Part shown: piece after piece, positions 9,501-18,196 of the stretch
How positions within the stretch are numbered: position 1 is the first letter of the stretch
Layout: each line of letters begins with the position of its first letter
Assembly: GCF_000380985.1 (NCBI RefSeq)
Contig: NZ_KB905692.1
Location: forward strand, 310,001 to 374,000
Direction: 5' to 3'
DNA length: 64,000 nt
Source of the DNA: Proteiniphilum acetatigenes DSM 18083
GTDB taxonomy: Bacteria > Bacteroidota > Bacteroidia > Bacteroidales > Dysgonomonadaceae
Notes under the pieces: model-generated
The model's database searches: none
Seen by the model: the letters and a program-made list of their open reading frames with translations, nothing else
Told to the model about the DNA's origin: nothing
Program-made: the position numbers and the translations under genes

Positions 9501-10794
9501 AGATATTATCCTCAAAGACGGTCTGTTCTATATGTTCTATAAGACCGAAGGACACGGCAATGGCATCAAACTGGCAACTACCCGTTCGCTGACCTCCGGG
9601 CAATGGACAGAGCATGAGGATTACAAGCAGCAGACGCCGGAAGCCGTCGAAGGATCAAGTGTATTCAAACTGATCGATTCCGACAAATATATATTGATGT
9701 ATGACGTCTATATGAAAGGAGCCTATCAGTTCACCGAAAGTACCGACCTTATGAATTTCCAGGTAATCGACCATGAGATATCCATGGATTTCCATCCCCG
9801 GCACGGATCCATTATTCCTGTCACGCAAAAAGAGCTGGATGGCCTGATCGCGAAATGGGGTAAACCGGAAAAATTCTCTGCAAATATCCCCAACCCTGTA
9901 CTGAAAGGATTTTTTGCCGACCCGTATGCCCTTTATTCCAACAAAACGAATAAATACTACATCTATCCTACCAGCGACGGATATAACGGCTGGTCGGGGA
10001 CCTATTTCAAAGCCTTCTCCTCGGAAAATCTTTCGGAATGGAAAGATGAAGGTATTATCCTTGATCTGAAGAAGGATGTCACCTGGGCCGACAGGAATGC
10101 GTGGGCTCCCTGCGCCATCGAAAAAAAGACGAAAGATGGCTATAAATATTATTACTATTTTACGGCAGCACAGAAAATAGGCGTAGCGGTCGCCGATGAT
10201 CCCGCCGGTCCGTTTGTCGATTCCGGTAAACCGCTGATCGACTTCAAACCCGAAGGTGTGAGAGGTGGACAGGAAATCGATCCTGATGTATTCTGTGATC
10301 CGGTAACAGGCAAAAATTATCTTTATTGGGGCAACGGTTATATGGCCGTGGCGGAACTGAACGACGATATGGTATCCATTAAAAAGAACACCATCAAAGT
10401 GATGACGCCCGACAATACATTCCGTGAAGCGATTCATCTGTTTTATCGGAACGGGATATATTATTTCCTCTGGTCGGAAGATGATACCCGAAGCGAGAAT
10501 TACAGGGTACGTTACGCTACCTCAAAATCGCCACTGGGACCACTTACCATTCCTGAGAATAACCTGATCCTGTCGAAGTCCCCTGACGAAGGGATTTGGG
10601 GTACAGGTCATAATTCGACGTTAAAAATAAAAGATAAGGACGAATGGTATATTGTATACCACCGTTTTTTCCGTCCCGAAGGGATCAAGTGGGGAGATGC
10701 TGCCGGTTATCACCGTGAAGTATGTATCGACCGCATGGAATTCAACGAGGATGGGAGTATTAAACCGGTAGTGCCGACCGCAGTTGATAATTGA
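6598..10794 (+). CDS. trimodular GH127-GH43-GH43 arabinosidase
   Basis: 1398 residues from the ATG at 6598, followed by a signal peptide ending near FANAQ (residues 1-22); a TTG 33 bp upstream is in frame but adds nothing. Residues about 25-650 are a GH127 beta-L-arabinofuranosidase (former DUF1680): the zinc/catalytic set of that family is visible as Glu332 and Cys334 in PETCNTYNM and Cys401-Cys402 in WCCVGSG. A linker and beta-sandwich-like region follows to about 785. A first GH43 propeller spans about 790-1095 (GVRDPHI, IDGDIILKDG, EGSSVFK) and a second about 1098-1398 (FADPYAL, EIDPDVFCDP, REAIHLF). Single GH127 proteins are usually about 600-700 residues, so this is a fusion. It could remove both beta- and alpha-linked arabinofuranose from one glycan. 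Confidence 0.9.
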   Translation: MNRKKLNWILLCFICFSFANAQINPQIEYFRLQDIRLLESPFRHAEELNKQYLLEMDADRLLAPFLREAGLPQKAESYTNWENTGLDGHIGGHYLSGLSLMVASTGDRQIKSRLDYMLAELKRCQDANGNGYIGGVPGGKAIWEEVAAGNIRAGGFDLNGKWVPLYNIHKTYAGLRDAWLVAGNEEAKEMLIKMTDWAITLVSRLSEEQLQDMLRSEHGGLNETFADVAAITGDEKYLELARKFSHQLILEPLLHHQDKLTGMHANTQIPKVLGFKRIADLEGNESWEEAARFFWETVVENRSVSIGGNSVSEHFNPVDDFSRMISSIEGPETCNTYNMLRLTKMLYQTSKDKKYVDYYERALYNHILSTQHPHTGGFVYFTQMRPGHYRVYSQPHTSMWCCVGSGMENHSKYGEMIYAHTDNELYVNLFIPSSLQWKQQDTEIIQENNFPYEASTQISVNPRKQKQFTLLLRYPGWTEEGNVKVTVNGKAYPVENRNGYIPIDRKWKKGDKVVMEMPMTLKAEQLPDGSGYYSFLYGPVVLAAKTGSEDQTGLFADDSRGGHIAHGKQIPLKNMPLLVGDPDKLTSYLSPVSGKPLAFHLTGLYPEQYARGMELVPFFNLHESRYIIYWPQATEEEAGKIRLEQEKQEAERLKLDAVTGDRVVCGEQQPESDHFIEADNSKTGVFEDTRWREANGWFSYKLKNSGRKAHYLYVEYFDRDRSRNFEILVNDIRVKGLSLTGNKGGEMQKLIVPIPENISQSETLTVKFMAMPGSMTAKIAEVRLLSQFVGEPEYVAYLFAYFTGNRVEEEAVRYAISSNGYNYYALNNNQPVIDSKKISSTGGVRDPHILRGEDGKTFYMVLTDMTSYKGWDSNRAMVLLKSSDLINWTSNVINIQEKYEGQEDLKRVWAPQTIYDPEAGKYMVYWSMKHGDGADIIYYAYANDDFTDLEGEPRPLFLPENGKSCIDGDIILKDGLFYMFYKTEGHGNGIKLATTRSLTSGQWTEHEDYKQQTPEAVEGSSVFKLIDSDKYILMYDVYMKGAYQFTESTDLMNFQVIDHEISMDFHPRHGSIIPVTQKELDGLIAKWGKPEKFSANIPNPVLKGFFADPYALYSNKTNKYYIYPTSDGYNGWSGTYFKAFSSENLSEWKDEGIILDLKKDVTWADRNAWAPCAIEKKTKDGYKYYYYFTAAQKIGVAVADDPAGPFVDSGKPLIDFKPEGVRGGQEIDPDVFCDPVTGKNYLYWGNGYMAVAELNDDMVSIKKNTIKVMTPDNTFREAIHLFYRNGIYYFLWSEDDTRSENYRVRYATSKSPLGPLTIPENNLILSKSPDEGIWGTGHNSTLKIKDKDEWYIVYHRFFRPEGIKWGDAAGYHREVCIDRMEFNEDGSIKPVVPTAVDN

Positions 10795-10975
10795 CAATGG
10801 ACAATGGAAAATTGAAAGTTGAAAGTTGAAAGTTGAAAATTAAGAAGTTGGAAAGTTAAGAAGAGAAGGAATAATGGAAAATCGATAATTGGTAATTGCT
10901 TATTGGTAATTTCCCAAATCCCAAATCTAAAACAGTCTTGGTTCTTGGTTCTTGAATCTTGGTTCTAAATATTTA
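10787..10975. repeat. 189-bp tract with strict 7-bp periodicity
   Basis: The sequence can be cut into 27 consecutive heptamers without losing register: ATAATTG, ACAATGG twice, AAAATTG, AAAGTTG three times, and so on through GTAATTG, CCCAAAT twice, AGTCTTG, GTTCTTG twice, AATCTTG, GTTCTAA and ATATTTA. Neighbouring units are identical or differ at a few bases, and the unit drifts along the tract. It begins in the last codons of the GH127 gene and ends 5 bp before the GH35 ATG. No coding frame is evident. Confidence 0.85.
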
Positions 10976-10980
10976 AACAA

Positions 10981-13329
10981 ATGAATAAATTTATCTCACT
11001 AATTCTCATCGGCCTCCTGGCCATATTGACAAGCAGTTGTAATAACAGGGAGAAAGGAACATTCGAGGTCGGACAGAATACCTTCCTACTGAATGGTGAA
11101 CCTTTCGTGGTAAAAGCGGCAGAACTCCATTATCCGCGTATCCCACGGGAATATTGGGAACATCGTATTCAAATGACCAAAGCGTTAGGAATGAATACGA
11201 TTTGCCTTTACATATTCTGGAATATCCATGAACAGGAAGAAGGACAATTCGATTTCACCGGGAATAACGATGTAGCTGCCTTCTGCAGGTTAGCCCGGAA
11301 ACATGGGATGCATGTGATCGTGCGTCCGGGGCCCTATGTCTGTGCCGAATGGGAGATGGGGGGATTGCCCTGGTGGTTATTGAAGAAAAGCGATATCAAG
11401 CTTCGGGACAACGATCCCTATTTTCTGGAACGCACCCGACTGTTCATGAACGAGGTTAGCAAACAGCTCGCAGACCTGCAGATCACGAGAGGTGGTAATA
11501 TCATCATGTTCCAGGTAGAAAACGAATATGGGGCATACGGCACCAATAAGGAATACGTGGCCAATATCCGCGATATAGTAAGAGACGCGGGATTGGATGA
11601 AGTACCTCTTTTTCAGTGTGACTGGAATTCCAACTTCGAGAACAACGCGCTCGACGACCTGTTGTGGACGATCAATTTCGGCACCGGGGCAAACATCGAA
11701 GACCAGTTCCGTCGCCTGAAAGAACTACGTCCCCAAAGTCCGCTGATGTGCAGCGAATTCTGGTCCGGCTGGTTCGACCATTGGGGAGCCAGGCACGAAA
11801 CACGCAGTGCGGAAGCGCTGGTAGCGGGATTGAAAGAAATGCTGGATCAGAATATTTCATTCAGTCTGTATATGACGCACGGTGGGACAAGTTTCGGACA
11901 CTGGGGCGGAGCCAATTTCCCCAATTTTTCACCTACGACCACTTCTTACGACTATGATGCTCCCATCAACGAATATGGCAGGGCAACAGAGAAATATTAC
12001 CAGGTACGCAAACTGCTGGAACAATATCTTCCCGAAGGAGAACAGTTGCCTCCTGTTCCGGATTCGATACCCACCATTTCGATTCCTGAATTCGAATTGA
12101 CCGAAAATGCAGTGCTATTCGACAATCTCCCGGAACCGGTACGCAGTGAAGAGGTAAGGTCGATGGAATATTTCGATCAGGGATGGGGAAGTATCCTTTA
12201 CCGCACCAGGCTAAAAGAATCGGCTGTACGCCAGACGCTGGTGATTACAGAAGCCAATGACTGGACACAGTTGTTTCTCAATGGTGAACGGATCGCTACT
12301 CTCAGCCGCCTGAAAGGAGAAGGGACTGCCGTACTGCCGCCTGTGAAGGAAGGTGATGTGCTGGATATTCTTGTGGAAGCGATGGGACGCATGAATTTCG
12401 GTAAAGGAATATACGACTGGAAAGGGATTACAGAAAAAGTGGAACTTGTTTCTGAAAACGGAACAACGGAATTAAAAGGCTGGGAAGTATACAACATCCC
12501 GGTAGATTATACATTTGCAAAAGAGAAAAAATACAGGGAAGAGGCAAACAGTACCGGACATCCCGCTTATTACCGGGGTACCTTTACGCTGGATGAAACC
12601 GGGAATACCTTTCTCGATATGAGGAGCTGGAGTAAAGGGATGGTATGGGTGAACGGTTATGCTATCGGACGTTACTGGCATATCGGCCCCCAGCAAGCGT
12701 TATATGTACCGGGATGCTGGCTGAAGAAGGGTAAGAACGAGGTGATCGTGCTGGATATGGCTTCCCCGGAGAAGGCAACGCTGAACGGATTACGTGAACC
12801 TATTCTCGACAAACTCTCACTGCAAGGTTCCGCCTATGCACACCGGAAAGCGGGAGAAGAGTTAAATCTCGGCGGCGAGCAACCCTACTATGCCGATTCG
12901 TTTAAACCGGGGAACGGATGGCAGCATGTGAAATTCGGCAAACAGGAGCAGATCCGCTATTTCTGCCTTGAATCGCTCAATTCACACGGAGGAGACAATT
13001 ATGCCGCCATTGCAGAACTGGAATTGCTGGGAGAAGACGGAAAACCCGTTTCACGTCAACACTGGAAAGTGGTGTATGCAGATAGTGAGGAAACCAACAA
13101 CGCCAACAATATTGCATCCAATGTATTTGATCTGCAGGAATCAACCTTCTGGCATACCGATTATTCTACCCTTAATCCCGGTTATCCGCACCATATCGTC
13201 ATCGATTTGGGTGAAGACAAAGTCATCAGCGGATTTTCATACCTGCCGCGTCCTGAATCGGGAAAACCGGGTATGATTAAAGATTACAGGGTATATGTAA
13301 AGAAAACACCTTTTAAATTAACTCCATAA
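10981..13329 (+). CDS. GH35 beta-galactosidase lipoprotein
   Basis: 782 residues. The lipoprotein signal ends LTSSC (Cys20). Residues about 30-355 form the GH35 barrel with catalytic acid/base Glu182 in ENEYGAYG and nucleophile Glu259 in CSEFWSGW. Galactose-binding-like beta domains follow (MVWVNGYAIGRYW is typical), and the last 150 residues resemble an F5/8-type C carbohydrate-binding module. GH35 enzymes cleave terminal beta-galactose, which with the arabinosidases suggests an arabinogalactan-like or pectic side-chain substrate. The next gene starts 10 bp downstream, so the two are cotranscribed. Confidence 0.9.
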   Translation: MNKFISLILIGLLAILTSSCNNREKGTFEVGQNTFLLNGEPFVVKAAELHYPRIPREYWEHRIQMTKALGMNTICLYIFWNIHEQEEGQFDFTGNNDVAAFCRLARKHGMHVIVRPGPYVCAEWEMGGLPWWLLKKSDIKLRDNDPYFLERTRLFMNEVSKQLADLQITRGGNIIMFQVENEYGAYGTNKEYVANIRDIVRDAGLDEVPLFQCDWNSNFENNALDDLLWTINFGTGANIEDQFRRLKELRPQSPLMCSEFWSGWFDHWGARHETRSAEALVAGLKEMLDQNISFSLYMTHGGTSFGHWGGANFPNFSPTTTSYDYDAPINEYGRATEKYYQVRKLLEQYLPEGEQLPPVPDSIPTISIPEFELTENAVLFDNLPEPVRSEEVRSMEYFDQGWGSILYRTRLKESAVRQTLVITEANDWTQLFLNGERIATLSRLKGEGTAVLPPVKEGDVLDILVEAMGRMNFGKGIYDWKGITEKVELVSENGTTELKGWEVYNIPVDYTFAKEKKYREEANSTGHPAYYRGTFTLDETGNTFLDMRSWSKGMVWVNGYAIGRYWHIGPQQALYVPGCWLKKGKNEVIVLDMASPEKATLNGLREPILDKLSLQGSAYAHRKAGEELNLGGEQPYYADSFKPGNGWQHVKFGKQEQIRYFCLESLNSHGGDNYAAIAELELLGEDGKPVSRQHWKVVYADSEETNNANNIASNVFDLQESTFWHTDYSTLNPGYPHHIVIDLGEDKVISGFSYLPRPESGKPGMIKDYRVYVKKTPFKLTP

Positions 13330-13339
13330 CATATTGAAT

Positions 13340-15301
13340 ATGAAGAAATATTTTTTAATCATTCTCTTATCGTGCATATGCATCAGTAGTATATCCGCAC
13401 AACAAACCTACGAATTGGTTGTCAATGCAGGGAAGCCGGGAGCGGAGATACAGCCCACCATGTACGGGTTATTCTTCGAGGATATCAATTTTGGAGCCGA
13501 CGGCGGTTTGTATGCCGAACTGATCAAAAACCGCTCTTTCGAATTCCCTCAATCGTTGATGGGTTGGAACAGTTTCGGCAAAGTGGAAGTACGCAGCGAC
13601 GGCGCTCCCTTTGAGCGTAATCCTCACTATGTGCGTCTGAGCAACGCAGGACACGGCCATAAGCATACCGGACTGGAAAACGAGGGTTTCCGTGGGATCG
13701 GGGTGAAGAAAGATGCCGCATACCGTTTCTCGGTCTGGGCACGCTCCGGTAACGCTGCCGGACAAAAGATCAGGATCGAACTGATCGATGCCAGTAACAA
13801 TCCTTTTGAACGAAAAGAACTGGCAATCGATTCCAGGGAATGGAAGAAATACGAGGTTGTGCTTACCTCACCAAAGGAAGAGTCAAAAGCTTCACTGCGT
13901 ATATTTCTTACATCGGAAGGGCCGGTGGATCTGGAACATATCTCCCTTTTCCCCACCGACACCTGGAAAGGCAGAGAAAACGGCCTACGCAGAGATCTGG
14001 TAGAGGCGCTCAATGAACTGAATCCCGGTTTGTTCCGTTTCCCCGGCGGATGTATTGTGGAGGGAACTGACCTGGAAACGCGCTACAACTGGAAAAACTC
14101 GGTCGGCCCGGTAGAAAACCGTCCGTTGAACGAAAACCGCTGGCACTATACCTTTGCACACCGGTTATTCCCCGATTATTTCCAGACCTACGGAATGGGA
14201 TTTTATGAACTGTTCCTGCTTTCCGAAGATATGGGTGCCGAACCGCTGCCCGTAGTCAATGTGGGATTATCCTGCCAGTACCAGAACGAAGGAGAACATT
14301 GCCATGTACCGGTGGGAGAATTGCAGGATTATATCCAGGATGCGTTAGACCTTATCGAATTTGCCAATGGCTCTCCCTCGACCACCTGGGGTAAGGTCAG
14401 GGCAGAAATGGGACACCCCGAACCGTTCAACCTGAAATTCATCGGTATCGGTAATGAGCAGTGGGGACCCGAATACCCTGCCCGACTGGAAAAATTTATC
14501 GATGCCATCCGTGCACAATATCCCGAAATAAAGATCATCGGAAGTTCCGGGCCACAAGCCGAAGGCAAGGATTTCGATTATCTGTGGCCGGAGATGAAAC
14601 GGTTGAAAGTAGACCTGGTGGATGAACATTATTACCGTTCGCCGGAATGGTTCCTGAAACAAGCCGCACGCTACGATTCCTATGACCGTAAAGGCCCAAA
14701 AGTATTCGCGGGTGAGTATGCCTGCCATCCGCAAAACAGGAAGAACAATTTTGAATCGGCATTGTGCGAGTCAGCATTTATGACGGGACTGGAACGGAAT
14801 GCCGACATTGTCCATATGGCGACTTATGCCCCTCTGCTGGCACATGTGGATGCATGGCAGTGGCGTCCCGACCTGATATGGTTCGATAACCTGCGTTGTG
14901 TACGTACGCCCAATTATTATGTACAGAAGCTATACGCACACCATGCGGGTACCAATGTATTACCGCTTACATGGAATAAGAGAGCCCTTACGGGACAAGA
15001 CGGGTTGTATGCCTCTGCCGTAATCGATACCAATAAGAAAGAGATCATCGTGAAGTTAAGCAACGTATCGGAAGAAAACAAAGAGATACGGATCAGCTTA
15101 GAGGGATTAAGCCGCAGGATGAAGATACAACCGGAAGCACAGGCGATCCTGTTGAAGGGGGAAGCGGACAAAGAAAATACGCTGGACAATCCTGATGCCA
15201 TTGTACCTGTCGATTCTTCCGTTTCTGTCAACGGAACGGTATTGCAAACGACAGCAGAAGCAGGTTCATTCAATCTGTATAGGATTGCCTATACAGACTA
15301 G
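13340..15301 (+). CDS. alpha-L-arabinofuranosidase GH51
   Basis: 653 residues from the ATG at 13340, with a signal peptide ending near SISAQQ. It is a standard single-domain GH51 protein: GLFFEDINFGADGGLYAEL near the N-terminus, an inserted carbohydrate-binding-like region (about 90-220), acid/base Glu373 in IGIGNEQWG, nucleophile Glu459 in FAGEYACHP, and a C-terminal beta-sandwich. It releases alpha-L-arabinofuranose and is probably periplasmic. It is the last gene of the plus-strand arabinose locus, and a strong terminator follows. Unlike the GH51 at 2680, it keeps the usual GNEQWG acid/base context. Confidence 0.92.
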   Translation: MKKYFLIILLSCICISSISAQQTYELVVNAGKPGAEIQPTMYGLFFEDINFGADGGLYAELIKNRSFEFPQSLMGWNSFGKVEVRSDGAPFERNPHYVRLSNAGHGHKHTGLENEGFRGIGVKKDAAYRFSVWARSGNAAGQKIRIELIDASNNPFERKELAIDSREWKKYEVVLTSPKEESKASLRIFLTSEGPVDLEHISLFPTDTWKGRENGLRRDLVEALNELNPGLFRFPGGCIVEGTDLETRYNWKNSVGPVENRPLNENRWHYTFAHRLFPDYFQTYGMGFYELFLLSEDMGAEPLPVVNVGLSCQYQNEGEHCHVPVGELQDYIQDALDLIEFANGSPSTTWGKVRAEMGHPEPFNLKFIGIGNEQWGPEYPARLEKFIDAIRAQYPEIKIIGSSGPQAEGKDFDYLWPEMKRLKVDLVDEHYYRSPEWFLKQAARYDSYDRKGPKVFAGEYACHPQNRKNNFESALCESAFMTGLERNADIVHMATYAPLLAHVDAWQWRPDLIWFDNLRCVRTPNYYVQKLYAHHAGTNVLPLTWNKRALTGQDGLYASAVIDTNKKEIIVKLSNVSEENKEIRISLEGLSRRMKIQPEAQAILLKGEADKENTLDNPDAIVPVDSSVSVNGTVLQTTAEAGSFNLYRIAYTD

Positions 15302-15323
15302 ACTAACAGGTGGATAAAAAACT

Positions 15324-15360
15324 GCAGGGGCGATCAAAACGGTCGCCCCTGCTTTCATTT
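15324..15360 (+). terminator. intrinsic terminator after the arabinose locus
   Basis: A perfect 10-bp GC-rich stem (GCAGGGGCGA / TCGCCCCTGC, 15324-15352) is followed by TTTCATTTTTT. It separates the plus-strand GH genes from the convergent TCA operon. Confidence 0.9.
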
Positions 15361-15367
15361 TTTAATT

Positions 15368-15399
15368 ATTGAATCGTTAAATCGTTGCACTGTTAAATC
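15368..15399. repeat. 8-bp periodic tract
   Basis: Four consecutive octamers: ATTGAATC, GTTAAATC, GTTGCACT, GTTAAATC. This is the same style of short-period intergenic DNA as the tract at 10787, but with period 8. Confidence 0.5.
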
Positions 15400-15473
15400 A
15401 TTCCTACTTCCCGAAAAATCGGGACAAGTTGTTCCAACTTCCCGGGATCAAAAACACCTTCCCACGTCTTCAC

Positions 15474-16703
15474 TTAATCACCTTTCCACTTCTTTTCCAG
15501 ATTCCGCTTCAACGCCCGCAGGAACTCCTGCGTAGTGAGATATGTACTGCGTGACGCATCGTTCCCGTAGACGAGGAGTGCCAGGTCTTTGGTCATCTCC
15601 CCACCTTCCACAGTCTCGATACATACCTGTTCCAGTTTTTCGCAGAAATCGATAAGCGGTTGATTGCCGTCGAGCCGTCCCCGGTGCGCTAATCCACGTG
15701 TCCAGGCAAAAATAGAAGCAATAGGATTGGTACTGGTCTCCTTACCCTGCTGATGCTGGCGATAGTGCCGCGTCACCGTACCATGTGCCGCTTCGGCTTC
15801 CACCGTTTTACCGTCGGGTGTCACCAATACGGAGGACATCATCCCCAGCGAACCGAAACCCTGCGCTACCGTATCGGATTGCACATCTCCGTCGTAGTTC
15901 TTACATGCCCATACAAATCCCCCGCTCCACTTCATGGCCGCAGCCACCATATCATCGATCAACCGATGTTCATAAGTGATACCGGCCTTCTCAAATTCGG
16001 CTTTGAATTCATTCTCATACACCTCCTGAAAAATATCCTTAAATCTACCATCATAGGCTTTCAGGATAGTATTCTTGGTAGACATGTAGAGCGGATATTT
16101 TTTGGTCAGCGCCATCTGGAAGGACGAACGGGCAAATCCGTAGATAGACTCGTCGGTATTGTACATCGCCATAGCTACCCCGTCACCCTTGAAATCATAC
16201 ACTTCCCAGCTTTGTGTTTCACCCTCTTCGTTGGTGAACGTAAGGCGGAGTGTACCTCTCCCCCTGATAACCTTATCCGTGGCCCGGTACTGGTCACCAA
16301 AAGCATGACGCCCGATGATAATGGGTTCAGTCCATCCCTGTACATAACGGGGGATATTGCTGCAGATGATGGGTTCGCGGAATACGGTTCCACCCACAAT
16401 ATTACGGATGGTTCCGTTGGGCGATTTCCACATCTGCTTCAGGCCGAATTCCTTCACACGCGCCTCATCCGGCGTGATGGTGGCGCACTTGATACCTACA
16501 TTGTATTTTTTGATGGCCTCGGCAGCCTCTACCGTCACCTGGTCATCCGTAGCATCGCGATGCTGTATGCCGAGGTCGAAATATTTAATCTCCAGATCGA
16601 GATAGGGTAAGATCAGTTGTTCTTTGATAAATGACCAGATGATACGGGTCATCTCATCGCCGTCCAACTCAACAATTGGATTATTTACTTTTATTTTTTG
16701 CAT
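15474..16703 (-). CDS. icd: NADP-dependent isocitrate dehydrogenase, eukaryotic-like (type II)
   Basis: 409 residues from the ATG at 16703 ([20 protein letters not shown], the usual start of this subfamily); an upstream ATG at 16724 would overlap the citrate synthase stop. It oxidises isocitrate to 2-oxoglutarate. The isocitrate loop [10 protein letters not shown] and the cofactor segment HGTVTRHYR are visible; Arg-His in that position contact the 2'-phosphate of NADP in this subfamily, so NADP use is predicted. It is the last gene of a four-gene TCA run that already contains a second, unrelated-subfamily isocitrate dehydrogenase. Confidence 0.93.
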   Translation of the reverse strand: MQKIKVNNPIVELDGDEMTRIIWSFIKEQLILPYLDLEIKYFDLGIQHRDATDDQVTVEAAEAIKKYNVGIKCATITPDEARVKEFGLKQMWKSPNGTIRNIVGGTVFREPIICSNIPRYVQGWTEPIIIGRHAFGDQYRATDKVIRGRGTLRLTFTNEEGETQSWEVYDFKGDGVAMAMYNTDESIYGFARSSFQMALTKKYPLYMSTKNTILKAYDGRFKDIFQEVYENEFKAEFEKAGITYEHRLIDDMVAAAMKWSGGFVWACKNYDGDVQSDTVAQGFGSLGMMSSVLVTPDGKTVEAEAAHGTVTRHYRQHQQGKETSTNPIASIFAWTRGLAHRGRLDGNQPLIDFCEKLEQVCIETVEGGEMTKDLALLVYGNDASRSTYLTTQEFLRALKRNLEKKWKGD

Positions 16704-16713
16704 GGAATGGGGG

Positions 16714-18069
16714 TTATCGTTCATTCATCGGGATAAAGGATTGTCTCTCACGCACGTTTTTGTATGCCGGACGGATCAGGCGTTTGCTGGTGAAATTCAT
16801 CTCCTCGATCCGGTGAGCCGACCAACCCACGATACGTGCCATGGCAAAAAGCGGCGTAAACACCTCCGGGGGTAATCCGAGAGCATCGTACACAAATCCC
16901 GAATAGAAGTCCACGTTGATACATGTCCGGGCCTTGGCCGTACTCTTCTTGAAGCCAAGAAATACCTCTACGGCACGTTCTTCTATCAACTCCATAAAGG
17001 CGAACTCCTCTTCACGGCCTTTTTCCTTAGCCAGATCACGCGCCATCTCTTTCAATAGTATGGCACGCGGGTCACTGATCGTATAGACGGCATGGCCGAT
17101 ACCATAGATAAGACCGGTACGGTCGTATGCCTCTTTATTCAATATTTTTGTCAGATACTCGTCTATCTGTGACTGGTTTGTCCAGTCTTTTACATTTTTC
17201 TTCATGTCTTCCAACATGCCTTGCACCTTGATGTTGGCTCCTCCATGGAGCGGCCCTTTCAATGAACCGATACCTGCAGCAATGGCAGAATAGGTATCCG
17301 TTTCGGTCGAGCTAGTGACACGTACCGAGAAAGTGGAGTTATTTCCTCCTCCATGTTCCGCATGAAGTACCAGCGCCAGGTCAAGAATTTTCACATCAAG
17401 TTCCGTATAACTGTCACGCCCCTTCATCATATATAAGAAATTCTCCGCAACCGAACGGTCTTCATAAGGATGACGGATATGCAGGGAACGTCCCATCTGG
17501 TCATGCCTCAACACCTGATATGCATAGGCGATAATGGTAGGAAATTTGGCAATCAGGTTGATTGACTGGCTGACAAGATTTTCAGGAGAGATATCATCCG
17601 GATTTTCATCATAGGTATAGAGTTCCAGCACGCTCCTGGCCAGGATATTCATAATATTCCCTCCCTTCAGGGCCATAATATTCATCGTGGCCCTGTGATT
17701 CAACGGCATCGTCTGTGCAATCAGTTGCTCCACAGCTTTTAGCTCTTCACTATTGGGAAGGCGACCCGACAAAAGCAGAAAAGTAGTTTCCTCGAATCCC
17801 AGACGGTTTTCCTGTTGTACACCCTTCACCAGTTCCTCCACATCCATTCCGCGATAAAAAAGTTTACCCGGAACAGGGGTCAAGGTGCCGTCAGGCTGAC
17901 GTTCATAACCTACTACATCTCCTACACGTGTAAGTCCGGCAAGTACTCCCGAGTGATCTTCATTGCGAAGGCCGCGCTTCACACCCATCTTAGTAAAAAG
18001 ATCCTTGTCGATATTGCTTGTGAAGGCAACGGAGTCCGACAATGTTTTTCTCAATTGTTCATTATCCAT
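16714..18069 (-). CDS. gltA: citrate synthase
   Basis: 451 residues. It condenses oxaloacetate and acetyl-CoA to citrate. Family signatures include [20 protein letters not shown] and [13 protein letters not shown], which carry the active-site histidines, and a C-terminal [12 protein letters not shown] with the catalytic Asp context. The length is slightly above the 430 of E. coli GltA because of an N-terminal extension, as in Bacteroides-type enzymes. It lies between the two isocitrate dehydrogenase genes; the gap to the following gene is 10 bp and to the preceding one 127 bp. Confidence 0.94.
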   Translation of the reverse strand: MDNEQLRKTLSDSVAFTSNIDKDLFTKMGVKRGLRNEDHSGVLAGLTRVGDVVGYERQPDGTLTPVPGKLFYRGMDVEELVKGVQQENRLGFEETTFLLLSGRLPNSEELKAVEQLIAQTMPLNHRATMNIMALKGGNIMNILARSVLELYTYDENPDDISPENLVSQSINLIAKFPTIIAYAYQVLRHDQMGRSLHIRHPYEDRSVAENFLYMMKGRDSYTELDVKILDLALVLHAEHGGGNNSTFSVRVTSSTETDTYSAIAAGIGSLKGPLHGGANIKVQGMLEDMKKNVKDWTNQSQIDEYLTKILNKEAYDRTGLIYGIGHAVYTISDPRAILLKEMARDLAKEKGREEEFAFMELIEERAVEVFLGFKKSTAKARTCINVDFYSGFVYDALGLPPEVFTPLFAMARIVGWSAHRIEEMNFTSKRLIRPAYKNVRERQSFIPMNER

Positions 18070-18196
18070 AGTGATATATTTTGTTTATTATATACTTACT
18101 TAGCTTGACGAAAACGTTCTTAAATGGCGACAGAGTAACGGTATCCTATCTTTTTAACACTCTTTCGCCTGGCTTTGTTTACAGAAGTAAACATTT

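Noticed and set aside
9655..10437. 260-codon open frame on the minus strand
   Set aside because: It lies wholly antisense to the GH43 modules of the GH127 fusion, has no recognisable domain, and follows codon structure of the sense gene.
15753..16610. 285-codon plus-strand open frame
   Set aside because: Antisense to the type II isocitrate dehydrogenase, whose full set of motifs is on the other strand.
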